Below, one piece after another: positions 52,382 to 61,383 of a DNA stretch of 64,000 nucleotides; the first letter of the stretch is position 1; each line of letters opens with the position of its first letter. The stretch covers positions 1 to 64,000 of the forward strand of contig CAMTVQ010000002.1 of assembly GCA_947085255.1 (NCBI GenBank), read 5' to 3'. The translations under genes and the position numbers were made by a program. Below the pieces are notes generated by a model that worked only from the letters and a program-made list of their open reading frames with translations, was not told the DNA's origin and made no database searches. Origin of the DNA: CAMTVQ01 sp947085255 (GTDB lineage: Bacteria; Bacteroidota; Bacteroidia; Sphingobacteriales; Sphingobacteriaceae).

Positions 52382-53409
52382 TGAATAAAGGGAAAATACT
52401 TGTAACAGGTGGTACTGGCTATATTGGTTCGCATACTGTAGTGGAACTAATTGAACAAGGATATGAGCCTGTTATTATTGACAATCTGAGTAATTCGTCT
52501 ATAGAAGTAGTAGATAGAATAGCAGCAATTACGGGTAAAAAACCTGCATTTGAACAAGTAGAAATGTGTAATTACGCAGAGGTAAATAGGTTTCTATCTG
52601 CCAATAAAGATATAAAAGCTGTTATTCACTTTGCAGCAGTCTTATTTGTAGACGACTCCGTAAAAAGACCTCTGTTTTACTACGAAAACAACCTGTTATC
52701 TACCATTAATCTACTAAAAGGAATGACTGAAAATGGCATTCCTGCCTTAGTTTTTTCTTCTTCGTGTACGGTTTATGGCAATCCAGATACACTTCCGGTT
52801 ACTGAGAATGCACCCATAAAGCCTGCTATGTCGCCTTACGGCAACACAAAAAAAATGTGTGAAGAAATAATACAGGATACCATTAAAGCAAGTACTTTAA
52901 AAGGAATAGCACTTCGTTATTTCAACCCGATTGGAGCACATAAAAGTGCTTTAATAGGCGAATTTCAACACGGTGTGCCTACTCATTTAATCCCCTATAT
53001 TACCGAAACTGCTATAGGAAAACGCTCTGTACTCAATATTTTTGGGGATGATTATGCCACTCGTGATGGTTCGTGTGTTAGAGATTATATACATGTGGTC
53101 GACCTAGCAAAAGCACATATTAAAGCTGTTGAAAGATTATTAACATCAACTAACGAAAAGAATTATGATGTATTTAATTTGGGCAGCGGAAACGGGCAAA
53201 CCGTTTTTGAAATTATAACAGCATTTGAAAAAGCAACTGCACTAAAAATCAATTACAAAGTTGCTCCACGCCGCCCAGGAGATGTAGAAGCCGTGTATGC
53301 CGATACCACAAAAGCGAATACCGAATTAGGCTGGAAAACCGAGATCTCACTCGAAGAAATGTTGCGCTCAGCTTGGGTTTGGGAGCAACGCCTTAATGAA
53401 ACAGCATAA
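52381..53409 (+). CDS. galE: UDP-glucose 4-epimerase
   Basis: Interconverts UDP-glucose and UDP-galactose; 342 residues. NAD motif GGTGYIGSHTVVELIEQG (about 9-26), FAAVLFVDDSVKRP (about 81; the common HFAA/KAVGES region reads slightly differently), SSSCTVYGNP (about 122), catalytic SPYGNTKKMCEEI (about 148-160) and RYFNPIGAH (about 177). One-base overlap with the upstream UXS gene. Confidence 0.94.
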   Translation: MNKGKILVTGGTGYIGSHTVVELIEQGYEPVIIDNLSNSSIEVVDRIAAITGKKPAFEQVEMCNYAEVNRFLSANKDIKAVIHFAAVLFVDDSVKRPLFYYENNLLSTINLLKGMTENGIPALVFSSSCTVYGNPDTLPVTENAPIKPAMSPYGNTKKMCEEIIQDTIKASTLKGIALRYFNPIGAHKSALIGEFQHGVPTHLIPYITETAIGKRSVLNIFGDDYATRDGSCVRDYIHVVDLAKAHIKAVERLLTSTNEKNYDVFNLGSGNGQTVFEIITAFEKATALKINYKVAPRRPGDVEAVYADTTKANTELGWKTEISLEEMLRSAWVWEQRLNETA

Positions 53410-53429
53410 AACTATTTAAAGAAACAACC

Positions 53430-54518
53430 ATGGCAACCTTGACCTTCAATACTAAAAATCCTAAAATCTTAATTACTGGTGGTGCTGGCTTTATTGGCTC
53501 GCATGTAGTACGTTTATTTGTAAATAAATATCCTGATTATCAGATAACTAATTTAGATAAATTAACCTATGCAGGAAATTTAGAGAATTTGAAAGACATC
53601 GAAAATAAACCAAATTACTCTTTTGTAAAAGGGGATATTGTAGATGCCAATTTTGTTAATAATCTTTTTGAAAGTCATCAGTTTGATGCGGTAATACACT
53701 TGGCTGCCGAAAGCCATGTAGATAGGTCTATTACCAATCCTTTGGAATTTGTGATGACCAACGTAATTGGAACGGTAAACTTATTAAATGCTGCTAAGCA
53801 AACATGGTTTGCTGGCAACAAAAAACTGGCAACTGGCAACAGATTCTATCACGTTTCTACCGATGAGGTATATGGCACTTTAGGCGAAACTGGATTATTT
53901 ACAGAGGAAACAGCTTATGATCCGCACAGTCCTTATTCAGCATCAAAAGCAAGTTCCGATCATTTTGTACGTGCTTATTTTGACACCTATGGCTTACCTG
54001 CCGTAATATCCAATTGTTCTAACAACTACGGACCAAATCATTTTCCCGAAAAATTAATTCCGTTGTGCATCAATAATATCAAAAACAATAAGCCATTACC
54101 TATTTATGGTAAAGGCGAAAATGTACGCGATTGGTTGTACGTAGTAGATCACGCCCGTGCTATTGATGTGGTATTCCACACAGCAGCCAACGGAACTACT
54201 TATAACATTGGTGGACATAACGAATGGACCAATATTGATGTAATACGCTTGTTATGCAAAATTATGGACGCCAAATTAGGTAGAGCCGCAGGCACTAACG
54301 AAAAGCTCATCACTTTTGTAACCGATCGTGCCGGTCACGATTTGCGCTACGCTATCGATTCATCAAAACTACAAAACGAACTGGGCTGGAAACCAAGTTT
54401 ACAATTTGAAGAAGGCCTAGAAAAAACGGTAGACTGGTACTTAGCCAATGAAGAATGGCTGAGCAATGTTACATCAGGAAACTATCAAAGCTATTACGCC
54501 GGACAATACAATCGGTAA
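53430..54518 (+). CDS. rfbB: dTDP-glucose 4,6-dehydratase
   Basis: First committed step of dTDP-rhamnose-type sugars; 362 residues. NAD motif GGAGFIGSHVVRLF (about 17-30), LAAESHVDRSI (about 91), STDEVYGTLG (about 142, catalytic Asp-Glu), SPYSASKASSDHFV (about 168-181, Tyr/Lys) and GENVRDWLYVVDHARAI (about 229). The loop just before the STDEVYG strand (AGNKKLATGNR) is encoded by four 7-bp units of GGCAACT type. Last gene of the nucleotide-sugar operon. The rest of the rhamnose pathway is not in the window. Confidence 0.95.
   Translation: MATLTFNTKNPKILITGGAGFIGSHVVRLFVNKYPDYQITNLDKLTYAGNLENLKDIENKPNYSFVKGDIVDANFVNNLFESHQFDAVIHLAAESHVDRSITNPLEFVMTNVIGTVNLLNAAKQTWFAGNKKLATGNRFYHVSTDEVYGTLGETGLFTEETAYDPHSPYSASKASSDHFVRAYFDTYGLPAVISNCSNNYGPNHFPEKLIPLCINNIKNNKPLPIYGKGENVRDWLYVVDHARAIDVVFHTAANGTTYNIGGHNEWTNIDVIRLLCKIMDAKLGRAAGTNEKLITFVTDRAGHDLRYAIDSSKLQNELGWKPSLQFEEGLEKTVDWYLANEEWLSNVTSGNYQSYYAGQYNR
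53814..53841 (+). repeat. Four GGCAACT-type heptads inside rfbB
   Basis: Units GGCAACA, AAAAACT, GGCAACT, GGCAACA are contiguous within the coding sequence. They match the consensus of the tract before trpA at 27491. Confidence 0.75.
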
Positions 54519-54527
54519 TAATTAATT

Positions 54528-54561
54528 AAAAAAGGGTAACGCAAAAGCGTTACCCTTTTTT
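54528..54561. terminator. Bidirectional intrinsic terminator between rfbB and crtYcd
   Basis: AAAAAAGGGTAACGC (54528-54542) pairs perfectly with GCGTTACCCTTTTTT (54547-54561) around an AAAA loop, giving 15 bp flanked by A- and T-runs, so it works in both directions. The stop codon and last three codons (KKG) of the lycopene cyclase gene lie inside the stem. Confidence 0.85.
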
Positions 54562-55236
54562 AATAGCTACATTTTTCCGCTGTTTCAACTTTTCGAATAT
54601 CAGCGCATTAAGCAGTAATAAATCTAGCAGATAAAAACTATCCTCAAATGGTATAGTACCCCATCTAAAGCCTATATTCTCCAAGTCATTATAAGTAACA
54701 ATGGGGATAGCTGTCAAAATTCCGTTTACGATAACGAATGGAATAAGAGATACCAAATAAGCAAGATAAAATCTTCCTAACCAATTAGGCTTTCGTATCA
54801 ATAGATATGCAGAAAGCACCAATAAGAGTGAAAAAGTGATTAAGGTATATACCCTATCCTGGTAAACCGCCAACAACGCCAACGAAATACTAAATAAACT
54901 GTAGGTAATAGGAGTTGTAGCTTTCCGGAGCACATCTTTTTTCACATACACATTTAGGCACTCGTATATAAACATACAAGCAAATGGCACTGTAATAAAA
55001 AACAGAATTTCTTCTAATGGTAAGCCATAAAAGCGCCAACCAATTATATAGATATCAGCAAAACCCCATACATTATAATAGGTAAACACAATGTCCCAAA
55101 TCAAAAAAAACAGTCCAGTTATTACCAAGGCTATCACTAATTTGCTCCAGTATTGTACAAAATATACTTTCTTATCAAAAGATAAAATGAGTGGAAACAG
55201 TATGGTAAAGAAATTGATGAGCAGGTACGAATACAT
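54550..55236 (-). CDS. crtY: Lycopene cyclase domain protein (CrtYcd type)
   Basis: Membrane protein of 228 residues with about seven helices and two copies of the heterodimeric-type cyclase domain fused, as in Bacteroidota CrtYcd. Diagnostic segments are RFYGLPLEEILFFITVPFACMFIYECL (about 71-97) and IPFEDSFYLLDLLLLNALIFEKL (about 193-215), each with the PxEE/PxED core. It forms beta-ionone rings on lycopene. Starts by TAATG overlap after the unknown exported protein. Confidence 0.9.
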   Translation of the reverse strand: MYSYLLINFFTILFPLILSFDKKVYFVQYWSKLVIALVITGLFFLIWDIVFTYYNVWGFADIYIIGWRFYGLPLEEILFFITVPFACMFIYECLNVYVKKDVLRKATTPITYSLFSISLALLAVYQDRVYTLITFSLLLVLSAYLLIRKPNWLGRFYLAYLVSLIPFVIVNGILTAIPIVTYNDLENIGFRWGTIPFEDSFYLLDLLLLNALIFEKLKQRKNVAIKKG

Positions 55237-55763
55237 TAGCTTAAGTTGCGTTTAAGCACCAAGGCTTCAGATTGAGTACATCTTTTAGAGAGCAACAGAT
55301 AGTTCATAATCCCCTTCACAAAAACAATATCTGCTTTATTGTATGACTTATTAGCTATTTGTTGAACGATTACCAGCTTATCGGTTTCAATATTGGTTCT
55401 AAACATGGGTAGTTTAGGGCAATTGTGCTCAATAGAAAAACGTAAAAACCGAATCTCCATATTATCTGGGTCTAAGGCAATCGCTTTCTCGAAGGTGCTT
55501 TGCGAAACAAACAAGTATTTTACTTTAATGTATGGATTCCAAGAATGCTTGGCACATAACGCTTCGGTAATACCACGATACGCCAACAGAACTGGATTCT
55601 TAATCTCAGTCTTGTGCATTACCTTAAACAGCGAATCATTTACACTTTCGGAAGCTATGGCACGCATCATATCTTTACGAATGCGTTGAATATCACCTAA
55701 CGTATCTGCTTTTACGCCAACAGTAAGTAATAGTAAGCCTATTATTAGAAGAATATTTTTCAT
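55236..55763 (-). CDS. Exported hypothetical protein inside the carotenoid operon
   Basis: Protein of 175 residues with a signal peptide (MKNILLIIGLLLLTVGVKA). The mature part is helical, with a TPR-like stretch (KYLFVSQSTFEKAIALDPDNMEIRFL, about 83-108; split here by family-typical ALDPDN), and no enzymatic motif. Both ends overlap neighbours by one base (TAATG), crtB upstream and crtYcd downstream, so its translation is coupled to carotenoid enzymes. Function unknown; a periplasmic scaffold or envelope role is only a guess. Confidence 0.8.
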   Translation of the reverse strand: MKNILLIIGLLLLTVGVKADTLGDIQRIRKDMMRAIASESVNDSLFKVMHKTEIKNPVLLAYRGITEALCAKHSWNPYIKVKYLFVSQSTFEKAIALDPDNMEIRFLRFSIEHNCPKLPMFRTNIETDKLVIVQQIANKSYNKADIVFVKGIMNYLLLSKRCTQSEALVLKRNLS

Positions 55764-56611
55764 TACACTAAATTTAATTGATGTTGCACAAATGCCTTAC
55801 CATACAGCAATAGTTTAAAGGTATCCGAAATACGAATCCGTTCTTGCGCCACAGCATGGGCTGGTGTAAGCTTAATTTTTTTAAATAATTTGAGATAATA
55901 GGTATACGCAATATACACCCCTAATTTTGCACCAACAGGCAATTGCTTTATCCCCGCCAATGCATCATCAAAATCTTTCTGAATATCTGCTTCTATATGC
56001 AATTTACTTTGTTCATCAAAGCGTTCAAAATTTACTCCCGGAAAATATACCCGTCCCCTATCCTGATAATCCGACTGAATATCACGCAAGAAATTAACTT
56101 TTTGAAAAGCCGCACCTAAACTTCTGGCAGTAGGCTTTAGTTGCTGATACATTTCGTCGTCTCCCTCACAAAAAATACGCAAACACATTAACCCTACAAC
56201 TTCTGCAGAGCCATATATATAGGTTTTATAGCTTTCCTCCGTATAGGTTTTCTTCTCCAAATCCATTTCCATACTATACAAAAAGGCTTCAATAAGCTCC
56301 TCTTCTATCTTATAGGTATTTACCGTATCCTGAAATGCGTGTAAAACTGGATTTAAACTTATTTTTTGAGCAATCGCTTTGTATGTTTCTATCTTAAAGT
56401 CGGCCATTAAGCCAGCTCTATCTTTATCATGAAACGTATCAACTATTTCATCGGCATAGCGCACAAAACCATAAACAGCATAAATAGGCATCCTAAACTT
56501 AACGCTAAATGCTTTTATACCTAAACTAAATGAAGTGCTGTACCTATTGGTAACCAGCTTACTACACTCAAAACTTACACTATTAAATAACTCCTGATGA
56601 TTTACTGCCAT
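55763..56611 (-). CDS. crtB: Phytoene synthase
   Basis: Condenses two GGPP to phytoene; 282 residues, squalene/phytoene synthase family. The two Asp-rich Mg2+ sites are in VRYADEIVDTFHD (about 50-62) and FLRDIQSDYQDRGRVYFP (about 175-192), with FQKVNFLRD leading into the second. No crtE (GGPP synthase) is in the window. Divergent from crtI. Confidence 0.94.
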   Translation of the reverse strand: MAVNHQELFNSVSFECSKLVTNRYSTSFSLGIKAFSVKFRMPIYAVYGFVRYADEIVDTFHDKDRAGLMADFKIETYKAIAQKISLNPVLHAFQDTVNTYKIEEELIEAFLYSMEMDLEKKTYTEESYKTYIYGSAEVVGLMCLRIFCEGDDEMYQQLKPTARSLGAAFQKVNFLRDIQSDYQDRGRVYFPGVNFERFDEQSKLHIEADIQKDFDDALAGIKQLPVGAKLGVYIAYTYYLKLFKKIKLTPAHAVAQERIRISDTFKLLLYGKAFVQHQLNLV

Positions 56612-56734
56612 AGCTGAACATCAAAAATACGAAATAGGGTGCTATATAGGTTTATTATTACCGAAAGAACTTTCGAATTAATTACGATGAAGCAAACAAT
56701 ATCAAAGCTTATTATGTATAGTTTTGAATTTAGT

Positions 56735-58204
56735 ATGGGTAAGAACATTATTATTATTGGTTCGGGTTTTGCCGGACTATCTGCAGCTTGTTTTTTAGCA
56801 AAAGCTGGTCATCAAGTAACCATTATTGAGAAGAACGACCAAACAGGCGGCAGAGCACGCACCTGGGAAAAAGATGGTTTTGTATTCGACATGGGTCCTA
56901 GCTGGTACTGGATGCCTGATGTATTTGAAAATTTTTTCGCACATTTTGGCAAAAAAGTAAGCGATTATTATCACCTCATTCGCTTAGACCCTGGGTACCG
57001 TATATTTTTTGGCAAAAACGATACATTGGATGTTCCTGCAGATTTAAGCAAACTAAAACAAACATTCGAATCGATAGAAAAAGGAAGCGGTAAACAACTT
57101 GATGCTTTTTTGGCACAAGCCGAATACAAATACAAAACGGGCATGGGCGATTATGTTTTTCGTCCTTCTCTATCTATTACTGAGTTTTTTGATTTTAAAC
57201 TTATTGCACAAAGTTTTCGCATCCAATTATTTAGCTCCATAAGCAAGCATGTGCGCCATTTTTTTTCTCACCCAAAACTCATCCAATTATTAGAGTTCCC
57301 TGTGCTTTTTTTAGGTGCTACACCTAAAAACACCCCTGCTCTATACAGCATGATGAATTACGCTGATTTGTCATTAGGTACCTGGTATCCACAAGGAGGT
57401 ATGAACCAAATTAGCAAAGCTTTTACCAGTTTGGCTATAGAATTAGGGGTAACCATAAAACTAAACGAAGAAGTAGTACAACTAAAAACAACCAGCGGCA
57501 GGGTAACGGAAGTAATTACCAACAAACAAACGTATACTGCAGATAGCATAATAGCCAATGCTGATTATGCACACGTAGAAAAACAACTTACACCAGCTGA
57601 GGAACGTAATTATTCGGATAAATATTGGAATAGCAGAGCATTATCGCCATCCAGCTTATTGTTTTATATTGGACTAAACAAGCCTATTGATGGTCTATTG
57701 CACCATAATTTATTTTTTGATGAAAATTTTGATGCACATGCCAAAGAAATTTATGGAGAACCTAAATGGCCTTCTAAACCCCTATTCTATGCATCTTGCA
57801 CATCAAAAACAGATCCAGAAGCCGCGCCAAACGGAAGCGAAAACCTATTTCTACTTATTCCACTAGCGCCAGGCTTAGCCGATAGCGAAGAAATGCGTGA
57901 AAAATATTACCACATACTAATGGATCGATTAGAAAAACTAACCGAACAATCCATAAAAGAACATGTAGTGGTAAAACGCAGCTATGCCATGAACGATTTT
58001 GTGAGTGACTATCATTCCTTTAAAGGTAATGCCTATGGATTGGCTAATACATTGCTACAAACCGCTTTTTTGAAGCCCAGCTTACGCTCTAAAAAAATAA
58101 AAAATCTATTTTTTACTGGTCAACTTACCGTACCAGGACCTGGCGTACCCCCTGCCATTATTTCGGGAGAAGTTGTAGCCAAAGAAGTGCTAAAAAGTAT
58201 ATAA
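56735..58204 (+). CDS. crtI: Phytoene desaturase
   Basis: FAD-dependent desaturase of 489 residues that takes phytoene to lycopene. The start MGKNIIIIGSGFAGLSAACF gives the FAD motif directly, so ATG 56735 is preferred over the open frame from 56639. Next comes TGGRARTWEKDGFVFDMGPSWYWMPD (about 38-63), and the C-terminal signature FFTGQLTVPGPGVPPAIISGE (about 456-476) is textbook CrtI. Position beside crtB supports the lycopene-forming role, in contrast to the crtD-like copy at 32782. Confidence 0.92.
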   Translation: MGKNIIIIGSGFAGLSAACFLAKAGHQVTIIEKNDQTGGRARTWEKDGFVFDMGPSWYWMPDVFENFFAHFGKKVSDYYHLIRLDPGYRIFFGKNDTLDVPADLSKLKQTFESIEKGSGKQLDAFLAQAEYKYKTGMGDYVFRPSLSITEFFDFKLIAQSFRIQLFSSISKHVRHFFSHPKLIQLLEFPVLFLGATPKNTPALYSMMNYADLSLGTWYPQGGMNQISKAFTSLAIELGVTIKLNEEVVQLKTTSGRVTEVITNKQTYTADSIIANADYAHVEKQLTPAEERNYSDKYWNSRALSPSSLLFYIGLNKPIDGLLHHNLFFDENFDAHAKEIYGEPKWPSKPLFYASCTSKTDPEAAPNGSENLFLLIPLAPGLADSEEMREKYYHILMDRLEKLTEQSIKEHVVVKRSYAMNDFVSDYHSFKGNAYGLANTLLQTAFLKPSLRSKKIKNLFFTGQLTVPGPGVPPAIISGEVVAKEVLKSI

Positions 58205-58219
58205 CTACACTATTTAAAC

Positions 58220-58258
58220 AAAGCGGTCGGATAATTTTTAGGTTATCCGACCGCTTTT
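58220..58258. terminator. Bidirectional terminator between crtI and the ECF sigma gene
   Basis: AAGCGGTCGGATAA (58221-58234) pairs with TTATCCGACCGCTT (58243-58256), flanked by A-run and T-run, 16 bp after the crtI stop and about 22 bp after the sigma gene stop on the other strand. Confidence 0.85.
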
Positions 58259-58279
58259 TAGTATCAAATTATATAGTAA

Positions 58280-58813
58280 TTACGCCTCTATGGGTAATTT
58301 TTTGATGTTACGTTCGTAAGGTTTTAATCTACTTTTAAGCAACTTGCGCGCTACGTGAATACGTGTTTTTACAGTACCAATAGGTATTTGCAAGTAATTA
58401 GCAATTTCGTGGTATTTATACCCCTCAAAATACATTGTAAATGGCACTTTATAGTCATCAGTCAATGCCATTAACGCATTTTTAATATCTGCCAACACAA
58501 AATTTGTTTCTCCTAAATTAGCCGATGCACTAAATACAAGATGAGAAGAAGAAATTTCATCAGATTGAGTAACTAAGGCATTCACTTTTACCAAACGACG
58601 GTAATTATTAATGAATGTATTTTTCATGATGGTATATAACCATCCTTTTAGATTGGTACCCTCTCTAAATTTATCAAAATATGTGATAGCTTTTAGTAAG
58701 GTATCCTGTACTAAGTCATCTGCATCTTCCCCATCGTGGGTAAAACTAAGCGCATATACTCGTAATGAAGTTGACTGCTGCACCACTAAATTTGCAAATT
58801 GTGATTGTGTCAT
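58280..58813 (-). CDS. ECF RNA polymerase sigma factor
   Basis: Alternative sigma factor of 177 residues. Region 2 is DADDLVQDTLLKAITYFDKFREGTN with LKGWLYTIMKNTFINNYRR (about 30-76); region 4 is YKYHEIANYLQIPIGTVKTRIHVARKLLK (about 130-160). No anti-sigma gene adjoins it, unlike the sigma gene at 60770. It has its own well-formed promoter and is convergent with crtI. Confidence 0.93.
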   Translation of the reverse strand: MTQSQFANLVVQQSTSLRVYALSFTHDGEDADDLVQDTLLKAITYFDKFREGTNLKGWLYTIMKNTFINNYRRLVKVNALVTQSDEISSSHLVFSASANLGETNFVLADIKNALMALTDDYKVPFTMYFEGYKYHEIANYLQIPIGTVKTRIHVARKLLKSRLKPYERNIKKLPIEA

Positions 58814-58843
58814 ATTGTTTAATTATTGACTTAAAAAGTTAAA

Positions 58844-58873
58844 CAAATCTACTATTTATAAACTCTAAAACAA
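58844..58873 (-). promoter_or_regulatory. Bacteroidota-type promoter of the ECF sigma gene
   Basis: On the minus strand TTG (58873-58871), 19-base spacer, TAGATTTG (58851-58844). Exact consensus match, 31 bp before the ATG. Confidence 0.75.
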
Positions 58874-58985
58874 ATTATTGTTTAATCTTATGATAAAATA
58901 ATTAAACACCAGTAATAAAACAGTTGCAAGATTATTACCTACAAACAAAAAAGAAGTACGAACTATTAATTACTAAGGTTTTTGC

Positions 58986-59990
58986 TTACAAAATATTTAC
59001 TTCTCTTTCCAGTGTTATACCAAATTTTTGATACACTGAGACAATAATACTTTCTGAAAAATCGTAAATCTCTTTTCCAGTTGCTCCCCCATGATTAACT
59101 AATACGAGTGCCTGATTTTTCCATGTACCGGTATTACCCACAACCTTGCCTTTCCAACCACATTGGTCTATCAGCCAACCTGCTGCCAATTTAGCGCCTG
59201 TCCCTGCTGGGTAATGAACAATATCTGGAAACTGGTTTACCAAGCGCTCCAATTGCTCGGATGTTATAATTGGATTTTTAAAAAAGGAACCTGAATTGCC
59301 TATCGTTTTAGGATCTGGTAGTTTAGAAACACGTATATGGGCTACTACATCAGAAATATCTTTAATAGACGGATGAGCTATGCCTCTGTTTTGCAGTTCG
59401 CTCTCAATTGCACCGTAATGAGTACTCAACGCAGGTATCTTACTCAGCTTTAGCGTAACGGATGTAATAATATATTTCCCTCTAAGTTCATTCTTAAATA
59501 TGCTTTCGCGGTAAGCAAATTTACATGCCTCTTTATCAAACGAGTGCATTTTTTGGGTACTTATTTCAAATGCCTCCAAAGTATAGAAAACATCCTTCAA
59601 CTCCACCCCATAAGCTCCAATATTTTGAATAGGCGCTGCTCCTATAGAACCAGGAATAAGTGTTAGATTCTCGGCACCACCGTACCCATTCTGTACACAA
59701 AACAGCACCACATCATTCCACAGTTCACCTGCTTGGGCGGTTACGTACACCTCATTTCCTTCCTCAGTTACCTCAATACCTTTTGAAGCTATTTTTACAA
59801 CCAAGCCATTAAAGTTTTTGGTAAGCAACAAGTTGCTTCCTCCACCTAATACAAGCAGTGGGGTTATTGCTTTCTCAGAAAAAATATGCTGTAAATCCTG
59901 TATCGAAGCTACCTGTGCAAAAAAAGATGCGGTAGCCTCTACTCCAAAGGTATTGTACTGTTTAAGAGAAATCTGCTGTTGAATAATCAA
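58986..59990 (-). CDS. murB: UDP-N-acetylenolpyruvoylglucosamine reductase
   Basis: FAD enzyme of 334 residues completing UDP-MurNAc. FAD-binding LGGGSNLLLTKNF (about 47-59), ENLTLIPGSIGAAPIQNIGAYGVELKD (about 101-127), catalytic Arg in FAYRESIFKNEL (about 158), catalytic Ser in TIGNSGSFFKNPII (about 229-242) and catalytic Glu in ITLEREVNIL at the C-terminus. Type I MurB layout, complete. Confidence 0.95.
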   Translation of the reverse strand: MIIQQQISLKQYNTFGVEATASFFAQVASIQDLQHIFSEKAITPLLVLGGGSNLLLTKNFNGLVVKIASKGIEVTEEGNEVYVTAQAGELWNDVVLFCVQNGYGGAENLTLIPGSIGAAPIQNIGAYGVELKDVFYTLEAFEISTQKMHSFDKEACKFAYRESIFKNELRGKYIITSVTLKLSKIPALSTHYGAIESELQNRGIAHPSIKDISDVVAHIRVSKLPDPKTIGNSGSFFKNPIITSEQLERLVNQFPDIVHYPAGTGAKLAAGWLIDQCGWKGKVVGNTGTWKNQALVLVNHGGATGKEIYDFSESIIVSVYQKFGITLEREVNIL

Positions 59991-60059
59991 GATATATTGT
60001 TGCTAGAGATATTACAGCACAATATTAACAATAAAAATAAATCAACTGAACCGTATAGT

Positions 60060-60767
60060 TTATAATTCGGTGTAAAGATACATCTTATCTAAGGTAGGAT
60101 TTTCACTTCCTCCTTTAGGTTCCAATGTTACGGCAAAGGCCTGAGCCTGAGATACCGTTTTTAGTTGTTGAAGTGCTAAAGTATGCTCAAAAACGCCTGC
60201 ATCAATTGGCTTGCCATTAAACAATGCCCATAACTGATATTGATAACCCTCTTCTGCACTAGGCAAATCAACACAATCGATAATTACTTGCTTATTTTCT
60301 GCATCCCAATACAATACCGCATCCGATTCGGGGTACTTTTCTACTCCTGTAAGTACAATTTTAGTAGTGTTTGGGGTGCGTATTAATTGATATTGTTCTT
60401 TTTCTGCCGACAACTGAGCAATTATGCCATCTTTCTCCTTTACTTGACTAAGCAACGATAAAATAATTGCTCCCATGCCCAATAAAAACGCTACAGATGC
60501 TGCAATACCAAGACGGTAGGTTGTATTTAATTTATACACCTTAGGCGCATCAATTGCGGCCATAATGTTGTTTTTAAGTGCTGATTTTGGTTCAACACTA
60601 TGTAAAACAGCATACTGCTCCAAAGCCTCATCAATTTCATTGAGTTCGGTACGTAACTCCGGGTATCGAAATAATAATGCCTCTACTTCCAACCGCTCTT
60701 TAGTATCTAACGAGTTGGTTGCATAGAGTTCCAAAATTCCGGATGATATGTATGCGTCAATGTCCAC
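60060..60767 (-). CDS. Anti-sigma factor (RskA-like)
   Basis: Membrane anti-sigma protein of 235 residues. The N-terminal cytoplasmic zinc-finger-like helices (SGILELYATNSLDTKERLEVEALL, about 9-32) are followed by a single transmembrane helix (about 88-108, ASVAFLLGMGAIILSLLS) and an extracytoplasmic RskA C-terminal domain ending in QAFAVTLEPKGGSENPTLDKMYLYTEL. Its gene starts 2 bp after the ECF sigma gene at 60770, which it presumably sequesters. Confidence 0.9.
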   Translation of the reverse strand: MDIDAYISSGILELYATNSLDTKERLEVEALLFRYPELRTELNEIDEALEQYAVLHSVEPKSALKNNIMAAIDAPKVYKLNTTYRLGIAASVAFLLGMGAIILSLLSQVKEKDGIIAQLSAEKEQYQLIRTPNTTKIVLTGVEKYPESDAVLYWDAENKQVIIDCVDLPSAEEGYQYQLWALFNGKPIDAGVFEHTLALQQLKTVSQAQAFAVTLEPKGGSENPTLDKMYLYTEL

Positions 60768-60769
60768 TA

Positions 60770-61321
60770 TTAATTAAAATATTTTCTTAATGTTATTATA
60801 CCCATTCTCAATCGTGTTTTTACGGTTCCTAATGGTATATTCAATTCTTCTGCTGCTTCTACGTGTGTGTATCCTTTAAAATAAACTAAATCTACTATTA
60901 CTTTTTGTTCAGGTCTTAGATATTCTAACAAATCTTTTACACCTAATGTATCTGCGTTATAACTAGTACTTCTGTTTGTATCTATTTGTATTACGGTGTT
61001 TTCTAAGTCTTGGTTTTTCGTACTGTTCTTATAGTCCTTAGAACGCACTTTATCTATTGCAAGGTTTCGTGCAATATTAATTATCCAAGTAAATAGTCTG
61101 CCTTTAGATTCGTCGAATGCGCCAAAAGTGTTCCATATTTTAAGAAAAGCCTCTTGCATTACATCCTCGGCTATTTCTTCGGTTTGTACAATACGCACAA
61201 TTACACCGTATAGCGCAGTAGAGTATCGATCATACAGCTGCTCAATGCCCACTTTATGCTGCTTGCGCAGGGCATCAATCAACTCTTCTTCCGATAATAT
61301 TATTTTCTTTTGTTTGGACAC
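60770..61321 (-). CDS. ECF RNA polymerase sigma factor (SigK-like), partner of the anti-sigma factor
   Basis: Sigma factor of 183 residues. Region 2 is YDRYSTALYGVIVRIVQTEEIAEDVMQEAFLKIWNTF with LFTWIINIARNLAIDKVRSKDY (about 26-98); region 4 is EQKVIVDLVYFKGYTHVEAAEELNIPLGTVKTRLRMGI (about 138-175). A possible promoter lies just upstream (TTG-N20-TATACTTG). Regulon unknown. Confidence 0.93.
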   Translation of the reverse strand: MSKQKKIILSEEELIDALRKQHKVGIEQLYDRYSTALYGVIVRIVQTEEIAEDVMQEAFLKIWNTFGAFDESKGRLFTWIINIARNLAIDKVRSKDYKNSTKNQDLENTVIQIDTNRSTSYNADTLGVKDLLEYLRPEQKVIVDLVYFKGYTHVEAAEELNIPLGTVKTRLRMGIITLRKYFN

Positions 61322-61343
61322 AATAAGGATAAAGCGTAAAGTG

Positions 61344-61374
61344 CAAGTATAGTGCTTATTTGCTGTTAAATCAA
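61344..61374 (-). promoter_or_regulatory. Possible promoter of the sigma/anti-sigma operon
   Basis: Minus strand TTG (61374-61372), 20-base spacer, TATACTTG (61351-61344); one mismatch in the -7 element. Confidence 0.45.
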
Positions 61375-61383
61375 AGAAAAATA

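Noticed and set aside
56612..56734. Divergent crtB/crtI promoters (TATTTTTG at 56622-56629 minus, TAGTTTTG at 56719-56726 plus)
   Set aside because: Both have -7-like elements but no -33 TTG at a suitable distance, so neither is convincing.
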